From: Gracilaria gracilis
Taxonomy: Eukaryota; Rhodophyta; Florideophyceae; Gracilariales; Gracilariaceae
Length of the DNA: 64,000 nt
Assembly (NCBI GenBank): GCA_030374805.1
Contig: JARGSG010000036.1
Location: forward strand, 186,001-250,000
Direction: 5' to 3'
A program made the translations under genes and the position numbers. Under the pieces are notes generated by a model. It worked only from the letters and a program-made list of their open reading frames with translations, searched no databases and was not told the origin of the DNA. How positions within the stretch are numbered: the first letter of the stretch is position 1; each line of letters opens with the position of its first letter. Shown in pieces: positions 38,782 to 50,603 of this stretch.

Positions 38782-39999
38782 TCAGGTAAACGGAAGTTTG
38801 CAGGGCAGAGCTTCGATATGGATGATATCATGTATGGCAAGAATTTTGATTACGCTGTCGTTGTAATACGCAATGGATGAAAGCTGATTACCACGGGTTT
38901 CTTGACCGTCAAGTTTCAAGTCTTGTTCGTTCTCTTTCCTCGGTAGCGCGGATACTCGCAGACCAATAGCCTTGTCAAAATTGATGTCGGCAATACGATA
39001 AACATCTCTTGCAGAAGTTTCAAGGATATAGCCTCCAGTACCACACTGAGCAAACAGTATTCCTCTAGCGTTGCGCACGGTCAAGGGCGTAATCATGACT
39101 GAGTGTTCGTGAAAGACAGATGCTGCTAGTTTTGCCGATGGTAATTGAACAAGCGCCAGCAACGCGGGAGGTTTTCTACAGAAGGCGAGCAGTGTAACTA
39201 TGCGAAGATCCGAAATAGGTAACAAAGGATTCTGAAGTGTATGTAGAAATGTATTGTCATGTAGTACTGGCGTGTATTCCCTGGTCGGTAGGGTAGGTAA
39301 TGAAAGTAGATGTGCGCTGTTGCTGGGGTTTCGATGTGAAGAGAAAGCATGAATTCGAGTGTAGCACGAAGTGAAAGAATACACAAGTAATATATCAAGT
39401 GCAACAGCGAGCGAGAACGGTGCCGCGTTTTCTTCTTGTGCGCGACGGGGCTTCGCTACAGCATCACGTTGAGAGGTCTGTTTGTCCAAGTCCAGAAATG
39501 CCGCTTGCAGATGCTGTGGTAACATCTTCTGTCTAAGCTTGTGATCATCGCGAAGGGTGAGCGTAGCGTGCGAGAAAAAGACTTGTCGAGCGTATACGTT
39601 TTTCGACCAAGGAATCGCAACGCGCAGCAAGCGACTTAAAGAGCGCGGGCGGAGAAGTAACAAAACGGCAGACTCTTGGTCAGCCAAAATCAGAGCTACG
39701 ACGGATGCGTCGGGAGATATGGACAGAGTGCGGATGGTGAAGCCGGGGGGCGCTATCCATTCTGCAAGGATGACGGAATCAGAGGGAACCAGAGGATCAG
39801 TTACTTTAAAAGTTGTGAGAACAGACAGGGATGCTGCGGCAATGATGTCGACGGCGGTTGCGAGGTGAAGCAGGGGTTCTTCTGAATTGGAGCGCAGGAT
39901 GGCAACGGTAGAGCCTTCTGACGGAAGGCGAGAAAGCGATTTGGTGCGAGGCGGTGTGGGCGTAGGCGGGATGATGACGTCTGGCGACGGTTGGTTCAT
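38782..39999 (-). CDS. Unknown protein, possibly beta-propeller-like
   Basis: The protein has 405 residues from the ATG at 39999-39997. The N terminus is Pro/Thr/Ser-rich. The remainder alternates short hydrophobic strands (IRTLSISPDASVVALILAD, SAVLLLLRPRSLSRLLRVA, LRIVTLLAFCRKPPALLALVQL) in the manner of a WD40 or other beta-propeller, but the WD dipeptides are not present. There is no transit peptide, membrane helix or catalytic motif I can name. It is divergent from the rubredoxin-like gene, with 465 bp between starts. It is a real gene judging by length and composition; the function is unknown. Confidence 0.65.
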   Translation of the reverse strand: MNQPSPDVIIPPTPTPPRTKSLSRLPSEGSTVAILRSNSEEPLLHLATAVDIIAAASLSVLTTFKVTDPLVPSDSVILAEWIAPPGFTIRTLSISPDASVVALILADQESAVLLLLRPRSLSRLLRVAIPWSKNVYARQVFFSHATLTLRDDHKLRQKMLPQHLQAAFLDLDKQTSQRDAVAKPRRAQEENAAPFSLAVALDILLVYSFTSCYTRIHAFSSHRNPSNSAHLLSLPTLPTREYTPVLHDNTFLHTLQNPLLPISDLRIVTLLAFCRKPPALLALVQLPSAKLAASVFHEHSVMITPLTVRNARGILFAQCGTGGYILETSARDVYRIADINFDKAIGLRVSALPRKENEQDLKLDGQETRGNQLSSIAYYNDSVIKILAIHDIIHIEALPCKLPFT

Positions 40000-40464
40000 C
40001 TCTTCCCTGCAGGAGCAAGTCGATTGGCATCACCGAGCGGCATCGTCGAGCGGCATATGTAGTCGAGCGGCATTGTTGACGTCTGTATCTATGCACGTTC
40101 TGCCTTTGTTTGATCGTGGATCCATCCACGCAAGCCAGTCCGAAGCGTAACTGCGGGTGACACCTTGCGCGCTGGCCACGTGGCAGCAGTGGCTGTGCCA
40201 AAAAATGGATCGGCTGTTTGATCTCGCCGTGCAATCTTCCGCACTTCAGATCGGCGTGAACAATCTCGCCATCGCCCGCTTTGATCCGTCCGTTTCATTC
40301 GCTACCTGCTGCATTCGTTTAGATAACCCCTTTATCTACCCGGTAGTATTCCACCGCCCGCCTATCTACGCTTCATAGTTGTTGTCATCGCAATCTTCTA
40401 CACGGTTCCGTAAACATTTGTTCACCTGTTTTTGTTCTCTTCCTCGTCGTGCAGCCGCTTTCAG
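40000..40464. promoter_or_regulatory. Divergent promoter region (unknown gene/rubredoxin-like gene)
   Basis: 465 bp between divergent starts, presumably holding both promoters. It contains a (T/C)CGAGCGGCAT motif three times near 40035-40075. I recognise no other specific element. Confidence 0.4.
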
Positions 40465-41706
40465 ATGCATCGTTGCAGGCCTCCCACTGCGTTCTCGCCC
40501 GCGGCGCCGGTGCTTCCGCGCCGCCATACAGCTGCTCTCCACCCTTCTTTGTCAACCCGTCGTCGTCGTTCGGTCACATTTTCCGCCAATCGCATAACTC
40601 GCCCCGTTTCTTCTTCAGCTCAACAGAATAATGAGTCTCAACTCCCGACAGCTCACAATTCCCAGACCGCCAAATTCTCGTCCTCGGCCATTCGCGTGGC
40701 CAGCGCGCGTGCTATTAGCCCCATGCGGCGCCCTGACGCGGATCGCTTCACCGAAATGCAACCTCTCCCATCTCAGCGGCGCACTGACTTGATGGCGCCC
40801 AAGACTGTCGGTTTTTGGTCAATTGTGCCATATATGGCTGCCTCAGCAGTCATGGTTGGTGTCGCTTGGCTAGCGAAGAAACGTTTTGCTGCCCGACAGG
40901 CTGCTCTTGTCGACGAGTTTGGCCAAGTTATTGTTTTGTACGGCAATACTCCTGACACAAAGCGCGAGATCGCTTCGGAGTACAAACGGAAGCTTGGGCC
41001 TGGGATCTTGCGTGGCGCTATGTTTGCGTCGTATCTTGCTACGCTTGTCGCTGAAAAGCCCATTGTACCGTCAACGATTCAGGAGGTCTCAATGATTAAG
41101 AAGCTTTTGCGTGTTGGAGACAACAAAGCTATCACCGCTATCAACAAATTAGCAGCAACTATGAGTGATTCGCCAAGCTTGTTGGGCAAGCTTCTCTTTA
41201 TCACTGAAAGGATATTGAGTCCTGAAAAAGTATCTGAGTTGCAACTTGTGCCATTATTCCCTTATAGCGCATCCACTGTTGCTGATTTACAAAGAAACAT
41301 GCTTGAAAGGTGTTACCGTGACTTCGTTTCACATGAAATCGAGCACAATGAAGTGGAAGAGGTTCCATTGGCTGCGGCTGCAGCATTGCGGTTAGATGAA
41401 GCACATGCAAGGCTTCTTTTCGATGGTGTTGTGAAGGATAGAGTACGACGGCTCGAGGAGGAGGCAGCGAAGGCCGAGGCGGCCGAGGCAGAGGAAGCTT
41501 CCAAATCCATGGAGGAAGATCTTGACTACCCCGCACGTTCTGGAGAACCTGCCAAGGCGACTGTGCATGCATATCAATGCTCGGATTGCGGCTATACATT
41601 GTTTCCGGCAGCTGGAAGAGAGTTCAAATTTTACGGCGCCGATTTCGTATGCCCGGCTTGTGGCGCTCCCAAGGATAAGTTTGAAGATGTAAATGCAGAA
41701 GAGTAG
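40465..41706 (+). CDS. Rubredoxin-like, membrane-anchored plastid protein
   Basis: The protein has 413 residues from the ATG at 40465; the frame extends upstream to a TTG. The first 80 or so residues are Arg/Ser/Pro/Ala-rich, like a plastid transit peptide. One membrane helix follows (about 115-135, FWSIVPYMAASAVMVGVAWL), then a helical domain (ILRGAMFASYLATLVAEKP to NMLERCYRDFVSHEIEHNE) and an Ala/Glu-rich coiled stretch. The C terminus is a rubredoxin-like iron site, CSDCGY and CPACGAPKDKF (Cys372, 375, 396, 399). The spacer between Cys pairs is 20 residues, shorter than the 29 or so of classic rubredoxin. The context suggests electron transfer or metal binding at a plastid membrane. I do not recognise the central domain. 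Confidence 0.82.
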   Translation: MHRCRPPTAFSPAAPVLPRRHTAALHPSLSTRRRRSVTFSANRITRPVSSSAQQNNESQLPTAHNSQTAKFSSSAIRVASARAISPMRRPDADRFTEMQPLPSQRRTDLMAPKTVGFWSIVPYMAASAVMVGVAWLAKKRFAARQAALVDEFGQVIVLYGNTPDTKREIASEYKRKLGPGILRGAMFASYLATLVAEKPIVPSTIQEVSMIKKLLRVGDNKAITAINKLAATMSDSPSLLGKLLFITERILSPEKVSELQLVPLFPYSASTVADLQRNMLERCYRDFVSHEIEHNEVEEVPLAAAAALRLDEAHARLLFDGVVKDRVRRLEEEAAKAEAAEAEEASKSMEEDLDYPARSGEPAKATVHAYQCSDCGYTLFPAAGREFKFYGADFVCPACGAPKDKFEDVNAEE

Positions 41707-42587
41707 TTCATCAGGCTTTCTACTTCTTTTATTAGGAACATCCTGTGTTCACGTCAGGCAGTTTTCTTCGCGCTCATAGTTCTTTTGCCGTTGAATTAAG
41801 CTGCCGACCTCACTCTGTGTTCAGATGAACCCTTTTTGACTTCCGAATAGTGTCATGTGGTCGAGGCATTCGGTACCTGAACCTGGAGCAACTTTCCAGA
41901 GATACTCGAAGTTTTCACACAAGTTTCGCCCATATGATTATCTCTTTTTATCTCAAACGTATACAACCGGACCATGATGGGGAGTACCGAGATATACTTG
42001 GGACATGTAGCAAAAGACGTTTTTCATTACGCGTTGCAGAAGTGGCATCTCTGTATAGCTCCTCGTAACTGGACTACAAGATCAAGAACAAGCTGAACTC
42101 ATGACTTCTTGGCACACTGAAGAACACAATCCCCTTCTGTGAGAGAAGAGGTCTTACGTGGGTATGATATCATATCATATAATGCGAGTAATCAACGTAC
42201 GATGGACGAAACCTATACGCTGTTAGAATAACTTCTCTATGTAAGCTAGTTCCTTGGGTAGCTAGAATTGGTCATGCACATGTTGACGAACAAATTGAAA
42301 TTGTCAAAACGGTCGAAATTTATATTCACCAGAAGGGAATCACTTCTGTTTGGACAGAATCTTCTAAGTTCGGATGTGGTAAATAACCGGAGCTCAAAAT
42401 GATCTGGTTTGAATCGTTCTCCATCCATCTGTGCCAAACGAACTTGCGCACGTCTGGCAACGACGATTCTTCAAGGAAGAACCTGTATAGGCTGAAGCTA
42501 CTTCACTTCTTTCATCACTGTTCCTCCAGGGCAGCGCTTTGACCTAGAAAGACACGTGAGAAAACGTTGAGGGTTCTTCCAACAACT
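41707..42587. other. Gene-free stretch
   Basis: 880 bp between two same-strand genes. No protein-like frame or RNA gene recognised. Confidence 0.45.
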
Positions 42588-43031
42588 ATGGCGTTCGTAT
42601 TCCATCTGTCGGGCCCATGCGCCACCGTCACACGCCAAACTCCGACCTGCAAAAGGAAAAACAACCCCAAGCGACCGGCCCGTCGAATCCGGCGTCCCCA
42701 TCACAAATCGAAGTCGAAGTCCACTAGCGATATCTTTGATGGCGGCGATTTCGACTCGACTGATATAACAACCTACGTATCATGCCCTGTTTGTTTCAAC
42801 AGCATCATGCTCAGGCCGCAGCAACTTTCTAATGCTCCTTTGCGAGTTGTCTGCAACTGCTGCGAGCAGGAAACCGATGCCACCTTAGATCGCTTGGAGA
42901 ATATGGATGGAACTCCTTTCAATGCAATGGCATGGCGGAAGGGCATGACGGTAGCGGCAGGTCAACCGGCTCCATATACGGAGGAAGATGTTGCGAGTTA
43001 CTTTGAAGCACGCAAGGCACTCAATTCATGA
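42588..43031 (+). CDS. Small zinc-ribbon protein, probably plastid-targeted
   Basis: The protein has 147 residues from the ATG at 42588. A seven-codon extension to an upstream start is possible. The first 45 or so residues are very basic with Thr/Ser/Pro, resembling a transit peptide. A zinc-ribbon-like core follows: YVSCPVCFN (Cys66, Cys69) and VVCNCCEQ (Cys89, with 91/92), spaced about 20 residues apart, and then LENMDGTPFNAMAWRKG. The arrangement is like MJ0042-type fingers. The C-terminal helix is acidic. The role is unknown; nucleic-acid or metal binding are the obvious options. Confidence 0.65.
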   Translation: MAFVFHLSGPCATVTRQTPTCKRKNNPKRPARRIRRPHHKSKSKSTSDIFDGGDFDSTDITTYVSCPVCFNSIMLRPQQLSNAPLRVVCNCCEQETDATLDRLENMDGTPFNAMAWRKGMTVAAGQPAPYTEEDVASYFEARKALNS

Positions 43032-43839
43032 TTGTAGTTCAGCAACGTAGGGAGTGTGTTATATCACCATTTCTATGAGCATTGAAACGCATCGTCGCAA
43101 TCCGTCATCAGCATATTGTCATGCAGCCATGAGTGGAGCACGACCTATATCAAAGGTTTATCGTATCTGTCAATTGATGTGCATACTTATGATGTTTCTC
43201 TTTTGGCTTCGGTGTTGTAGAGCAATTGAGTTTAGTTAAAAAAAACGCGATGCAAGTTACAAGGTGACCGGGAAGCCGGCCAGCTTTGTGCAGTACGAGC
43301 TCCCGAACATGTTACTACACTCAAAACAGCTACGCATTGATGTGAGAAGAGAGCTTCAGGCCAGCAATTCTCCATTCACTTCATGATCATTAGCTTCAGG
43401 CCAGCAATTCTTCCATTCACTTCATGATTATTATTCCTGAATGGGTTGTTCCCAGTTTTGGAGGTAAATTGAGAACTATATTACTACTACAAAAATTCTT
43501 CCTACTCTGCTTTTGCCATCATTGGTTCTCTTTCAGATTTGCAGAGTTGTGGTAGAATCACGCTCCTATAAGCATTCAATGTTCTTTCAATCCGAATTCA
43601 ATTGATGTGTTCACACTGAGGTGTGGAGTCAAATACCTTTAATGTGATAGCAGTCGATGGTCATTTCGTCAGAACCAGGGAATGCCTTCGCGCAAAAGAG
43701 GTGCTCAACAACTAGGAAGAATCTCTAGGGACTGGGAACTCTATCGTTTTATAGCACCCCTTGTCGCATTAATCTTGGGGTGATAGTTTCCCACTACAAA
43801 CCAATTTGAAGGGGAAAGACAACTTGAATCAGCTCAGAA
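43032..43839. other. Gene-free stretch with a short tandem duplication
   Basis: 808 bp upstream of the secreted protein gene. It contains the duplication at 43352-43432 and nothing else recognised. Confidence 0.45.
43352..43432. repeat. Tandem duplication, 40/41-bp units
   Basis: AGCTTCAGGCCAGCAATTC and the following 21-22 bases occur twice in a row (43352-43391 and 43392-43432). The units differ by one inserted T and one C/T change, so this is a recent slippage or duplication event. Confidence 0.9.
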
Positions 43840-45216
43840 ATGGATACAACTCAACCGCAAAACTACTATATCGGGAAGCTGGTAAGGATTTTTTCTTTGG
43901 CTATGGTTGTATCAGGTCTGTTTACGACAGGTGCTTGCTTCACAGAGGTATTTTCGATTGCCAAAACTGCCGATGATGTCATCTTCTATGCAGGAAATAG
44001 AGATTCGAATTTCTTCATTGGAAGACGGGATTCAGACTGTTCCATTAAATGGGAATCTTCAGCAGGATCAACGAGAGGTGATGATGACAACGATGAAAAC
44101 AGAGAGGTATTTTATGATGTTATTGTTGGCTCTGATGGTCTCGTGTACGCGGTTGGGACCACGAAAGGTAATTTTTCATTTCCTAATGAAGAAGTTCCAA
44201 CTCTTGATGCCGCTATTGTCGTGTACAACGCGACAAATGGGAAGCTGATAAAGCAGGCACAGTATGACGTTGGGAATGGGCTCGATGACGTTGGTAAAGC
44301 TGTTGTAGAGAATTCACATGGGAATCTTCTCTTGGCAGTTTATGGAACCCCACATAATGTTCATAATAGTGTCGTACACGAGACCAGACTCTTAGAGATA
44401 TCACGTGACACACTAGAGCTAATACACACTCATCACCTGAACCTGACGACTAACGAACGCCTCATCTCCATCACTGGTGGACCTTCAATCTCAGATATCA
44501 TATACGTAAGGGACCAAGAAGCCATAGTGGCTGCTGGGCAATTTCTTGGGAGAGGGGTCTTATTTCTCTATAGCTTAAGAAATAGTGTTGTTCTTCGCCA
44601 GACTGAGTGGGGGAGCACTCTTGGGAACATGCAGATTGGAGCTGTCCTTTTTGACGGGACAGGTGCATTCTATGTCACCGGATCCAGTGACACAAATGTT
44701 CTGGATAATGCGGATCTCAAGAACGATGCAACCGCACATCACCATGCCTACGTCATTCGCTATGATAATCTTCTCTCTGGGGTACCCGTACATGCATGGG
44801 TGAGGCAACTAGCTGGCTATGGAAGTAGTCAGTCCGGTGATGACATAAAGCTTGATCCGATCACCGGGGAACTTGTAGTGATTGGGTCATTCGATGGCAA
44901 CTCCACGGTATCCGATAAGCAATCTGGTAGGGCTTATGAGTTGAACACGGTGACAAACAGCGGCCTCACTGATATCTTTGCTTGGTACATAGACTCGGAT
45001 TCTGGATCTTTCACAAATTTGCAGGTGTCATTTGAGGCAAGCACTCCTTCTGAAGATCGTGCCAATGCCTTGCAAGTCCTGTCTTCGCGGCGCCTGGAAA
45101 TTGGAGGCGTCATTAATGACGGTGCAGATGACGAAGCTTTAGTATGTTCAGGAGAATCGGTTTGGACCTACCTAAGGAAAGTGAATCACTTCTTCTCTTC
45201 TACAAATGTGGAGTAG
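43840..45216 (+). CDS. Secreted or membrane-anchored beta-propeller-like protein
   Basis: The protein has 458 residues from the ATG at 43840. A hydrophobic segment (about residues 15-34, VRIFSLAMVVSGLFTTGA) preceded by Lys/Arg acts as a signal peptide or anchor. The rest is beta-rich with recurring GSDGLVYAVGTTKGNF, GTGAFYVTGSSDTN and DPITGELVVIGSFDGNST units, resembling bacterial SBBP/propeller repeats (D..GN.YV.G.T). Several N-X-S/T sites fit an extracellular or lumenal location. There is no catalytic motif. I do not recognise a named family. Confidence 0.65.
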   Translation: MDTTQPQNYYIGKLVRIFSLAMVVSGLFTTGACFTEVFSIAKTADDVIFYAGNRDSNFFIGRRDSDCSIKWESSAGSTRGDDDNDENREVFYDVIVGSDGLVYAVGTTKGNFSFPNEEVPTLDAAIVVYNATNGKLIKQAQYDVGNGLDDVGKAVVENSHGNLLLAVYGTPHNVHNSVVHETRLLEISRDTLELIHTHHLNLTTNERLISITGGPSISDIIYVRDQEAIVAAGQFLGRGVLFLYSLRNSVVLRQTEWGSTLGNMQIGAVLFDGTGAFYVTGSSDTNVLDNADLKNDATAHHHAYVIRYDNLLSGVPVHAWVRQLAGYGSSQSGDDIKLDPITGELVVIGSFDGNSTVSDKQSGRAYELNTVTNSGLTDIFAWYIDSDSGSFTNLQVSFEASTPSEDRANALQVLSSRRLEIGGVINDGADDEALVCSGESVWTYLRKVNHFFSSTNVE

Positions 45217-46249
45217 GAAATTCTAACTTCTTTATTCAATGTGAAGCGCAGAAGATGGGTTTGATACTGCGTTCGTGCTGCCACACCAGAAGTACCCTAT
45301 CAGCTCGTGATCGCACATTTCGAACCACCAGAGCGCTTTCTCTCTTCTACGAAGTCAGATTTCGCGTTCTGTGAAGTTCTCGCTTACAGAACTATCTCTG
45401 ATAACATGAAAAGGATGCCTTCGGACTTCATTCCTACTCTTGACAAAGGGTAAATCCCTCTAGGTGACGATTGGTTCATTGGTTCATTTTATTCGGAAGG
45501 AGTTTAAAAGGATGCGAAGGAGAGCAGCAAGACGAACAAATGAGTGTCATCCAAATTATAGATACAAAGAAATGTTTCTCATCTACTTCGGGCTCTATGC
45601 ATAGCCCTTGAATCTCCTCGTTTTGCTTACGATCGTCAAAGAGAAACTACAGTTAATCCGCCGAATGCAATAAACTACTGCTAGATATTGCGGATAAAAC
45701 CCATAGACTAACGCTCAGCCTTTTGTCTCGCTATCTGTTGTTGCTGCGGCACACTTGCCTCTTCCGAAGCTTAGAAGTTAGCGTTAACCCCTTCGCAATT
45801 CTTTGAAAATCCCCTTCCATAGAAGTGTTCCGTATCGAAAACTGAGATGATGCTAAATCTACATGTCATTGTACACGACGGCTATCGATGCTTAAGGAGT
45901 TGAACATCTAAAGTCGTAATATCTTCTGGACATAACAACTCGAGGGTATACAAAACGAAAGGCATTACAAAAACTGCTGAAAGACATAGCAAAACAGCCA
46001 AGTGAATTCCGACGACGTTTCTCAATGAAAATTCCAGTAGTTGAGAAAAGATAATAGTCAACAAACGAGTGGAACGAAATGCCGGGAGGCACAGCACAAA
46101 GAGGGCAGCATATGTTAAATAACCGAAATGCCTTAGTTCGTTGCAAGGGTTTCGAATTTCTGCAGTCTTGAGTACCCTTGGCACAGCAGGTTCCCAACCA
46201 AGGCTTTACCATCTGATAGTGATACACTAAGCCCACAAAGTCCCCATCA
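45217..46249. other. Convergent intergenic region
   Basis: About 1 kb between the 3' ends of the secreted protein and SF3B1 genes. A minus-strand frame at 45882-46184 (GTG start) encodes three hydrophobic helices (YLTYAALFVLCLPAF, VVGIHLAVLLCLSAVFVM), but has no ATG and no family. It could be part of an intron-containing small membrane protein. Confidence 0.35.
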
Positions 46250-49200
46250 TCATACAACTAGGAATAATTCGTGCCGCTCATATCGATCACTGCCGAACTC
46301 GTCCTCTGAACTTCCTTGTACGTCAGCTGTTGTGAGACTGGGGTATGCCGGCACAAGACCTTCCTGAGCGTATATGTAGATACCATTGTATATCCGCCAA
46401 TACACTTCTCGCACTTTCTTGGCAGGATGAAACAATCCTTGAAGCAGATACATGAGAATCGGCCCCGGTCCCAGCGCGACGGCACAGCCATGTATGGCAG
46501 AGATCACAGCATTGATTACATGGGGACTGGTTTCGAAAATGTTTGGCCAGACATGATTTAGAAGATGTACAAGGGCGTCTTCAAGCCCGAGCCCACGAAC
46601 ACCTAGTGCAAGATGTCCGACTGCTGTGCATGCTGTTTGTCGGTGTACGAGATCACGATCTATCAAAGCATCTTCTAACATTGGTGTCACTGCGTATATG
46701 TAGTCTCCGGCCATGTCTCGAATATATTGAAACAGAAAGGACAGGGACTTCAGGATTCCATTCTGCACATGTAGTTCTGGAATTCGATACTCGTTCATCA
46801 TTGACGGAAGTACAGTATAAGGCTGGCAGGTTTCAGCAACAATAGCAATCGCCACTGTGGTGCAAACACGTTGGGTTCGTTCCTGAACCTTGAGATTGTT
46901 CAACAGGGTTGTTAATACATTACTAGGCCCGATGGCTTTCGCAATATATCCAAATGTTGCAACTGCTGACTTTCTGATCGCCTTTATAGGCGCTTTGAGG
47001 AGCTCAAGAAGTTCAAAACATATCCTCATCCATTCCTTTGGAGAAACGAAGTGGGCTCCCTTGTTTGCAATCTTCCCTACAAGAATTATACAGTTCTCTT
47101 GAACTTTTTCGTGCCTATTCTTCAGAATGGGAGTCAATCGTGGCAGAAGCTCGTTGATCGGCGGTTGCATGTCGTTGATCCCTATTACTTCCACGATGGA
47201 CTTCATTGCACGAAGTATTGATCCCAAAACGTCAGGAAATTCTTCTCCCAGATATTCAAACAAAACAGTACCCATATGTCCCATTAAGGCATCCTCATCG
47301 CAAGCTTTCATGACTGATGCAATGTTGCTGACCAAATCCGCTGCATGCTCTCGAATCTTGGCACTCTTGTTATTCAGGCGCCACTTCACGATAGCTACGA
47401 TTTGCTGAAGATACGGTTTTGCCCTGCGACCCAGTTTCTGAATCACGACGGAAAATGCCCTTAGCGCACTTCCAGAATCATTATAGTTTCCTTGTTCTTG
47501 AAAAGCAAAACGCAAACCATCTATAAGACGGGCTTCTAAAGCCCCGTTAACACCGGATAGGCCTAGTTTGTCAGTAACGTTCTCCACTGTTTCGAGTACC
47601 ATACGCCTGTACGGATCTGATTCATCCTTCAAGTCTCCAACAAGACGGCCCAAAACATCAGGCACACCAATTTTCATTGCGATCTGCAAAGTAGTGTCTA
47701 CGACAGCACGGAAATTTCGTCGATCAAGGGCCATTCGGCGAATCCAGAAGCAACGAAAATATTCAGGAGCAACATCTTCCCTGACATATCTCGGCTCGAC
47801 GCCTGAACACGAAACGCATTGCATCACGACTTTGAGCACAACCGTCTTCATTTCTTCATCTGGTGATTTGAACTCTCTAATCAAGATTGGATTCACGTCC
47901 TTGGCCACTTCGTTTGCTTCCTTTGGTTCCATGAGGGGCATCATGAACCCTATGGCTTTTAGAAATGCTGCCAAAGTTTTACCTCTATGCAGCAGAATTC
48001 CACTCCATAGAGCTTCTGAGACCGATTCAAAAGATTCGATTCCATATGGTGCAGATGCCTCCGCAAGATTTGCAAGTGCATGAGCGGTGATAAGTCTTAC
48101 TTTACCTTGCTCATCTTGTAGGCCACTCTGGATGATTTCAACTAGTTCCCTCAAATGAGGAAGCAACGCAACACCCATGAGAATTGCTATTTGCTGCACA
48201 GTCTTGATACCAGTATGTCGAGCTTCCCAGGACTTCTTGCTCCCGCAAACTGCTCTCAAGAATGGAAGCATTGACGGAATACCTAGAGCGGAAGTAACAA
48301 CAGCAAACGCTCTCGCCGTAGTGTTACGCACGAATTCGTCTTGATGATCGATATCGGGTCGCATGGTGGATATCATTGTCGGCAATCCTGCGGCTTTGGC
48401 GAGATTGGATATAATCTCCCTTCCTTCAACTCTCGCATAGTAGTCTTCGTCGATGAGCATTGGTTCTATAACTACGAGAATATGGCGGACGTGGGGACGG
48501 ACGAGATCGCGAAGCCTATGGAGTATACGATCGATCACCTTCACATACAAGTGCCTTTCTTGGTGCTCCAAGGTCGGGGACATCAGAAGTGGCAAGATCT
48601 GTTTCAGCAGAGCTCCAGCTCCAAAATCACGAGCCTTGTCTGAGATTTGTCGCATAGCTACCTTTCTCACATTAGGTGTACCATTCTTAATCTTCAAAAG
48701 CAATCGCATAATCTTTCGCTCAACTTGTTCTTCAGGCGGGAGATCCTCATCTTTAGAGTTCTTGTCCAACACTTTCGCGAAATTCTTATAATCTTCGGGT
48801 TTCATTTCAATACTCTTGAGAGCATCTGGAATTTCCACGGGAATCCCCAGTGTTTCTCGAGCAAATCCATTTTCAGTGGGAAGACTGTACAAAGGGGTCT
48901 GAGGCACCGCAGGTGTCTTCATTAGCAATCGGGCTGGAGTTTGTACAGGTTTGTATGAATCTGGGGGTTCAAGAATGGTGTATCCTGCTGATGGCAAGAG
49001 TTCGTCCAACTCCTCGTCTGTCAGGGGTCGATTTCGCATTTCAACATCTGCCTGCCACCGAGATAGGTTGGCAGCATCCGAGGGCATTGCGCCGTTCTGG
49101 GGGAATGGTGTGCCAAGCGCGGCTGAACCTGTCCGAATTAATGGTGTTGTTCCAGCAACCGCAGCTGCTTGTATCAAGGGCGTCTCATCCCAACGAGATT

Positions 49201-49981
49201 TCTTTGTTACTTGTAACATTGATATGCTGCCAGGCGTAGCATCCCATCTCGACGAGCGAGAGGTGGCAGCTGATGTTGGGACTGGCGCATCCCATCTTGT
49301 TCGTGCAGGAACTGCAGATTTTGAGAACGTTGGGGGAGCAACAGGAGGCAATGTATCTGGAACAGGAATTGCATTTGGAGGCATGGGCGCGTCATCTGCA
49401 GTTGATTGAGTAACAGTTGTTGCACTGTCCGCAGCAACATCCCAGCGCCGTCGTCGCTTTGGGCGGGATGTAGGTGTGGCCACCGACTGTTTGACATTTG
49501 GACATGGCGGACGATTTCCGCTAATTGGTGCTTCAGCTTCTCCACCGGACTGCTCCACATTTGATTTCGTCTGCTTCGCATCGTTCCCAGCATGTTCTGC
49601 TCTCAGAGGCGATAGCACTCGTTTTCGACCTCGGGCGAGATAGGAATTCTGCTGCTCAGCTATCGTCTTTGGTATGTATGGCTTGAACGGGTCTTGGGGG
49701 TTCAACTTCGCAGATGCTGCTTCAGCTTCTGCAATAAGATATTCAGGTGCGGTGATGCTGGCTGCAGATACCTTTCTCGAAGCCAAGAAAGCTGTTTCCA
49801 GTTCATCTTTCTGTTCCTTCTCTGCTTCAGCGTCCGAAGGATTTATGGAAGCAACGTAACCCTTACGGTTACGAAGCGGCCCGGAAGTGCCATATAAGTC
49901 TTCATCGAATCCTGCCGCTTCGGTTCCAAAAGCCACCCCCGCAGAAGCTCCCTGTTCTGAATCACGAGTAGATCTCGGCAT
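46250..49981 (-). CDS. SF3B1: Splicing factor 3B subunit 1 (SF3B1/SF3b155)
   Basis: The protein has 1243 residues in one exon (human 1304). It is the HEAT-repeat core of the U2 snRNP SF3b complex and clamps the branch-site helix in the nucleus. The N-terminal third is disordered, with at least four RWD/SRWD ligand motifs for U2AF-homology domains ([37 protein letters not shown]; about residues 175-265). From about residue 420 the HEAT domain is strongly conserved: [67 protein letters not shown]-like segments and [20 protein letters not shown]. The Lys matching human K700 (DEQ.KVR) and the Arg of VQER..RVC, which contacts pladienolide in human, are retained. The start ATG is well placed and the neighbouring PET100-like gene is divergent. 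Confidence 0.98.
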   Translation of the reverse strand: MPRSTRDSEQGASAGVAFGTEAAGFDEDLYGTSGPLRNRKGYVASINPSDAEAEKEQKDELETAFLASRKVSAASITAPEYLIAEAEAASAKLNPQDPFKPYIPKTIAEQQNSYLARGRKRVLSPLRAEHAGNDAKQTKSNVEQSGGEAEAPISGNRPPCPNVKQSVATPTSRPKRRRRWDVAADSATTVTQSTADDAPMPPNAIPVPDTLPPVAPPTFSKSAVPARTRWDAPVPTSAATSRSSRWDATPGSISMLQVTKKSRWDETPLIQAAAVAGTTPLIRTGSAALGTPFPQNGAMPSDAANLSRWQADVEMRNRPLTDEELDELLPSAGYTILEPPDSYKPVQTPARLLMKTPAVPQTPLYSLPTENGFARETLGIPVEIPDALKSIEMKPEDYKNFAKVLDKNSKDEDLPPEEQVERKIMRLLLKIKNGTPNVRKVAMRQISDKARDFGAGALLKQILPLLMSPTLEHQERHLYVKVIDRILHRLRDLVRPHVRHILVVIEPMLIDEDYYARVEGREIISNLAKAAGLPTMISTMRPDIDHQDEFVRNTTARAFAVVTSALGIPSMLPFLRAVCGSKKSWEARHTGIKTVQQIAILMGVALLPHLRELVEIIQSGLQDEQGKVRLITAHALANLAEASAPYGIESFESVSEALWSGILLHRGKTLAAFLKAIGFMMPLMEPKEANEVAKDVNPILIREFKSPDEEMKTVVLKVVMQCVSCSGVEPRYVREDVAPEYFRCFWIRRMALDRRNFRAVVDTTLQIAMKIGVPDVLGRLVGDLKDESDPYRRMVLETVENVTDKLGLSGVNGALEARLIDGLRFAFQEQGNYNDSGSALRAFSVVIQKLGRRAKPYLQQIVAIVKWRLNNKSAKIREHAADLVSNIASVMKACDEDALMGHMGTVLFEYLGEEFPDVLGSILRAMKSIVEVIGINDMQPPINELLPRLTPILKNRHEKVQENCIILVGKIANKGAHFVSPKEWMRICFELLELLKAPIKAIRKSAVATFGYIAKAIGPSNVLTTLLNNLKVQERTQRVCTTVAIAIVAETCQPYTVLPSMMNEYRIPELHVQNGILKSLSFLFQYIRDMAGDYIYAVTPMLEDALIDRDLVHRQTACTAVGHLALGVRGLGLEDALVHLLNHVWPNIFETSPHVINAVISAIHGCAVALGPGPILMYLLQGLFHPAKKVREVYWRIYNGIYIYAQEGLVPAYPSLTTADVQGSSEDEFGSDRYERHELFLVV

Positions 49982-50603
49982 AGTTGGATGAAAAAGTTAG
50001 AAATGTTTAGACTTCAACAGAAGGAAAGGGAACAGGTCGGTAACGTCGTTAGAGCAGTTCAGTTTGTGCGAGCTGAAACCTTTTCTGATGACCTTGAGGA
50101 GGCATTTGAATATCAACTTCGGCAGTTGATGGAAGTGAGTTGATGAAGGAGGGCGGGCAAGCAAGTCTTTTGCTTGGAGTCGCGTACTTGGCCTTCGATA
50201 CGTTCTGGTGGGCCCGTTCTGGTCGAGTGCCCAGCGCACAAGGTCTCTGAAACCCCTCTGGCAAACACAAAAATTCGTTTGTAATTTTTGGAAGGACAGT
50301 AATATCATAGCAAAATCTTACCCTTGGGTACCAACGGTAACTTTACTAGACAGAAATATGTGCAATTCACACATAGAATTGTTATCTTTGTTTGATACTG
50401 GTTCTTCCATCAATGCGAAGACGTCTCTCTCCAGACGACAAAGGAAACCACACCGCATTCGTTCTTTCGTTCATCATTTGCATCTATCCTCAGGTGAACA
50501 CAGACCCTCTCTCACGTCAGGTCTAAGACCAGTCGGGTATACTAAGAAACCTCATTCGTGAGTATTAGCTAGTGTCTCTGAGCCATAACAATCCTATCCT
50601 ATA
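49982..50603. promoter_or_regulatory. Divergent promoter region (SF3B1/PET100-like)
   Basis: 622 bp between two starts pointing away from each other. No coding frame or specific motif recognised. Confidence 0.45.
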
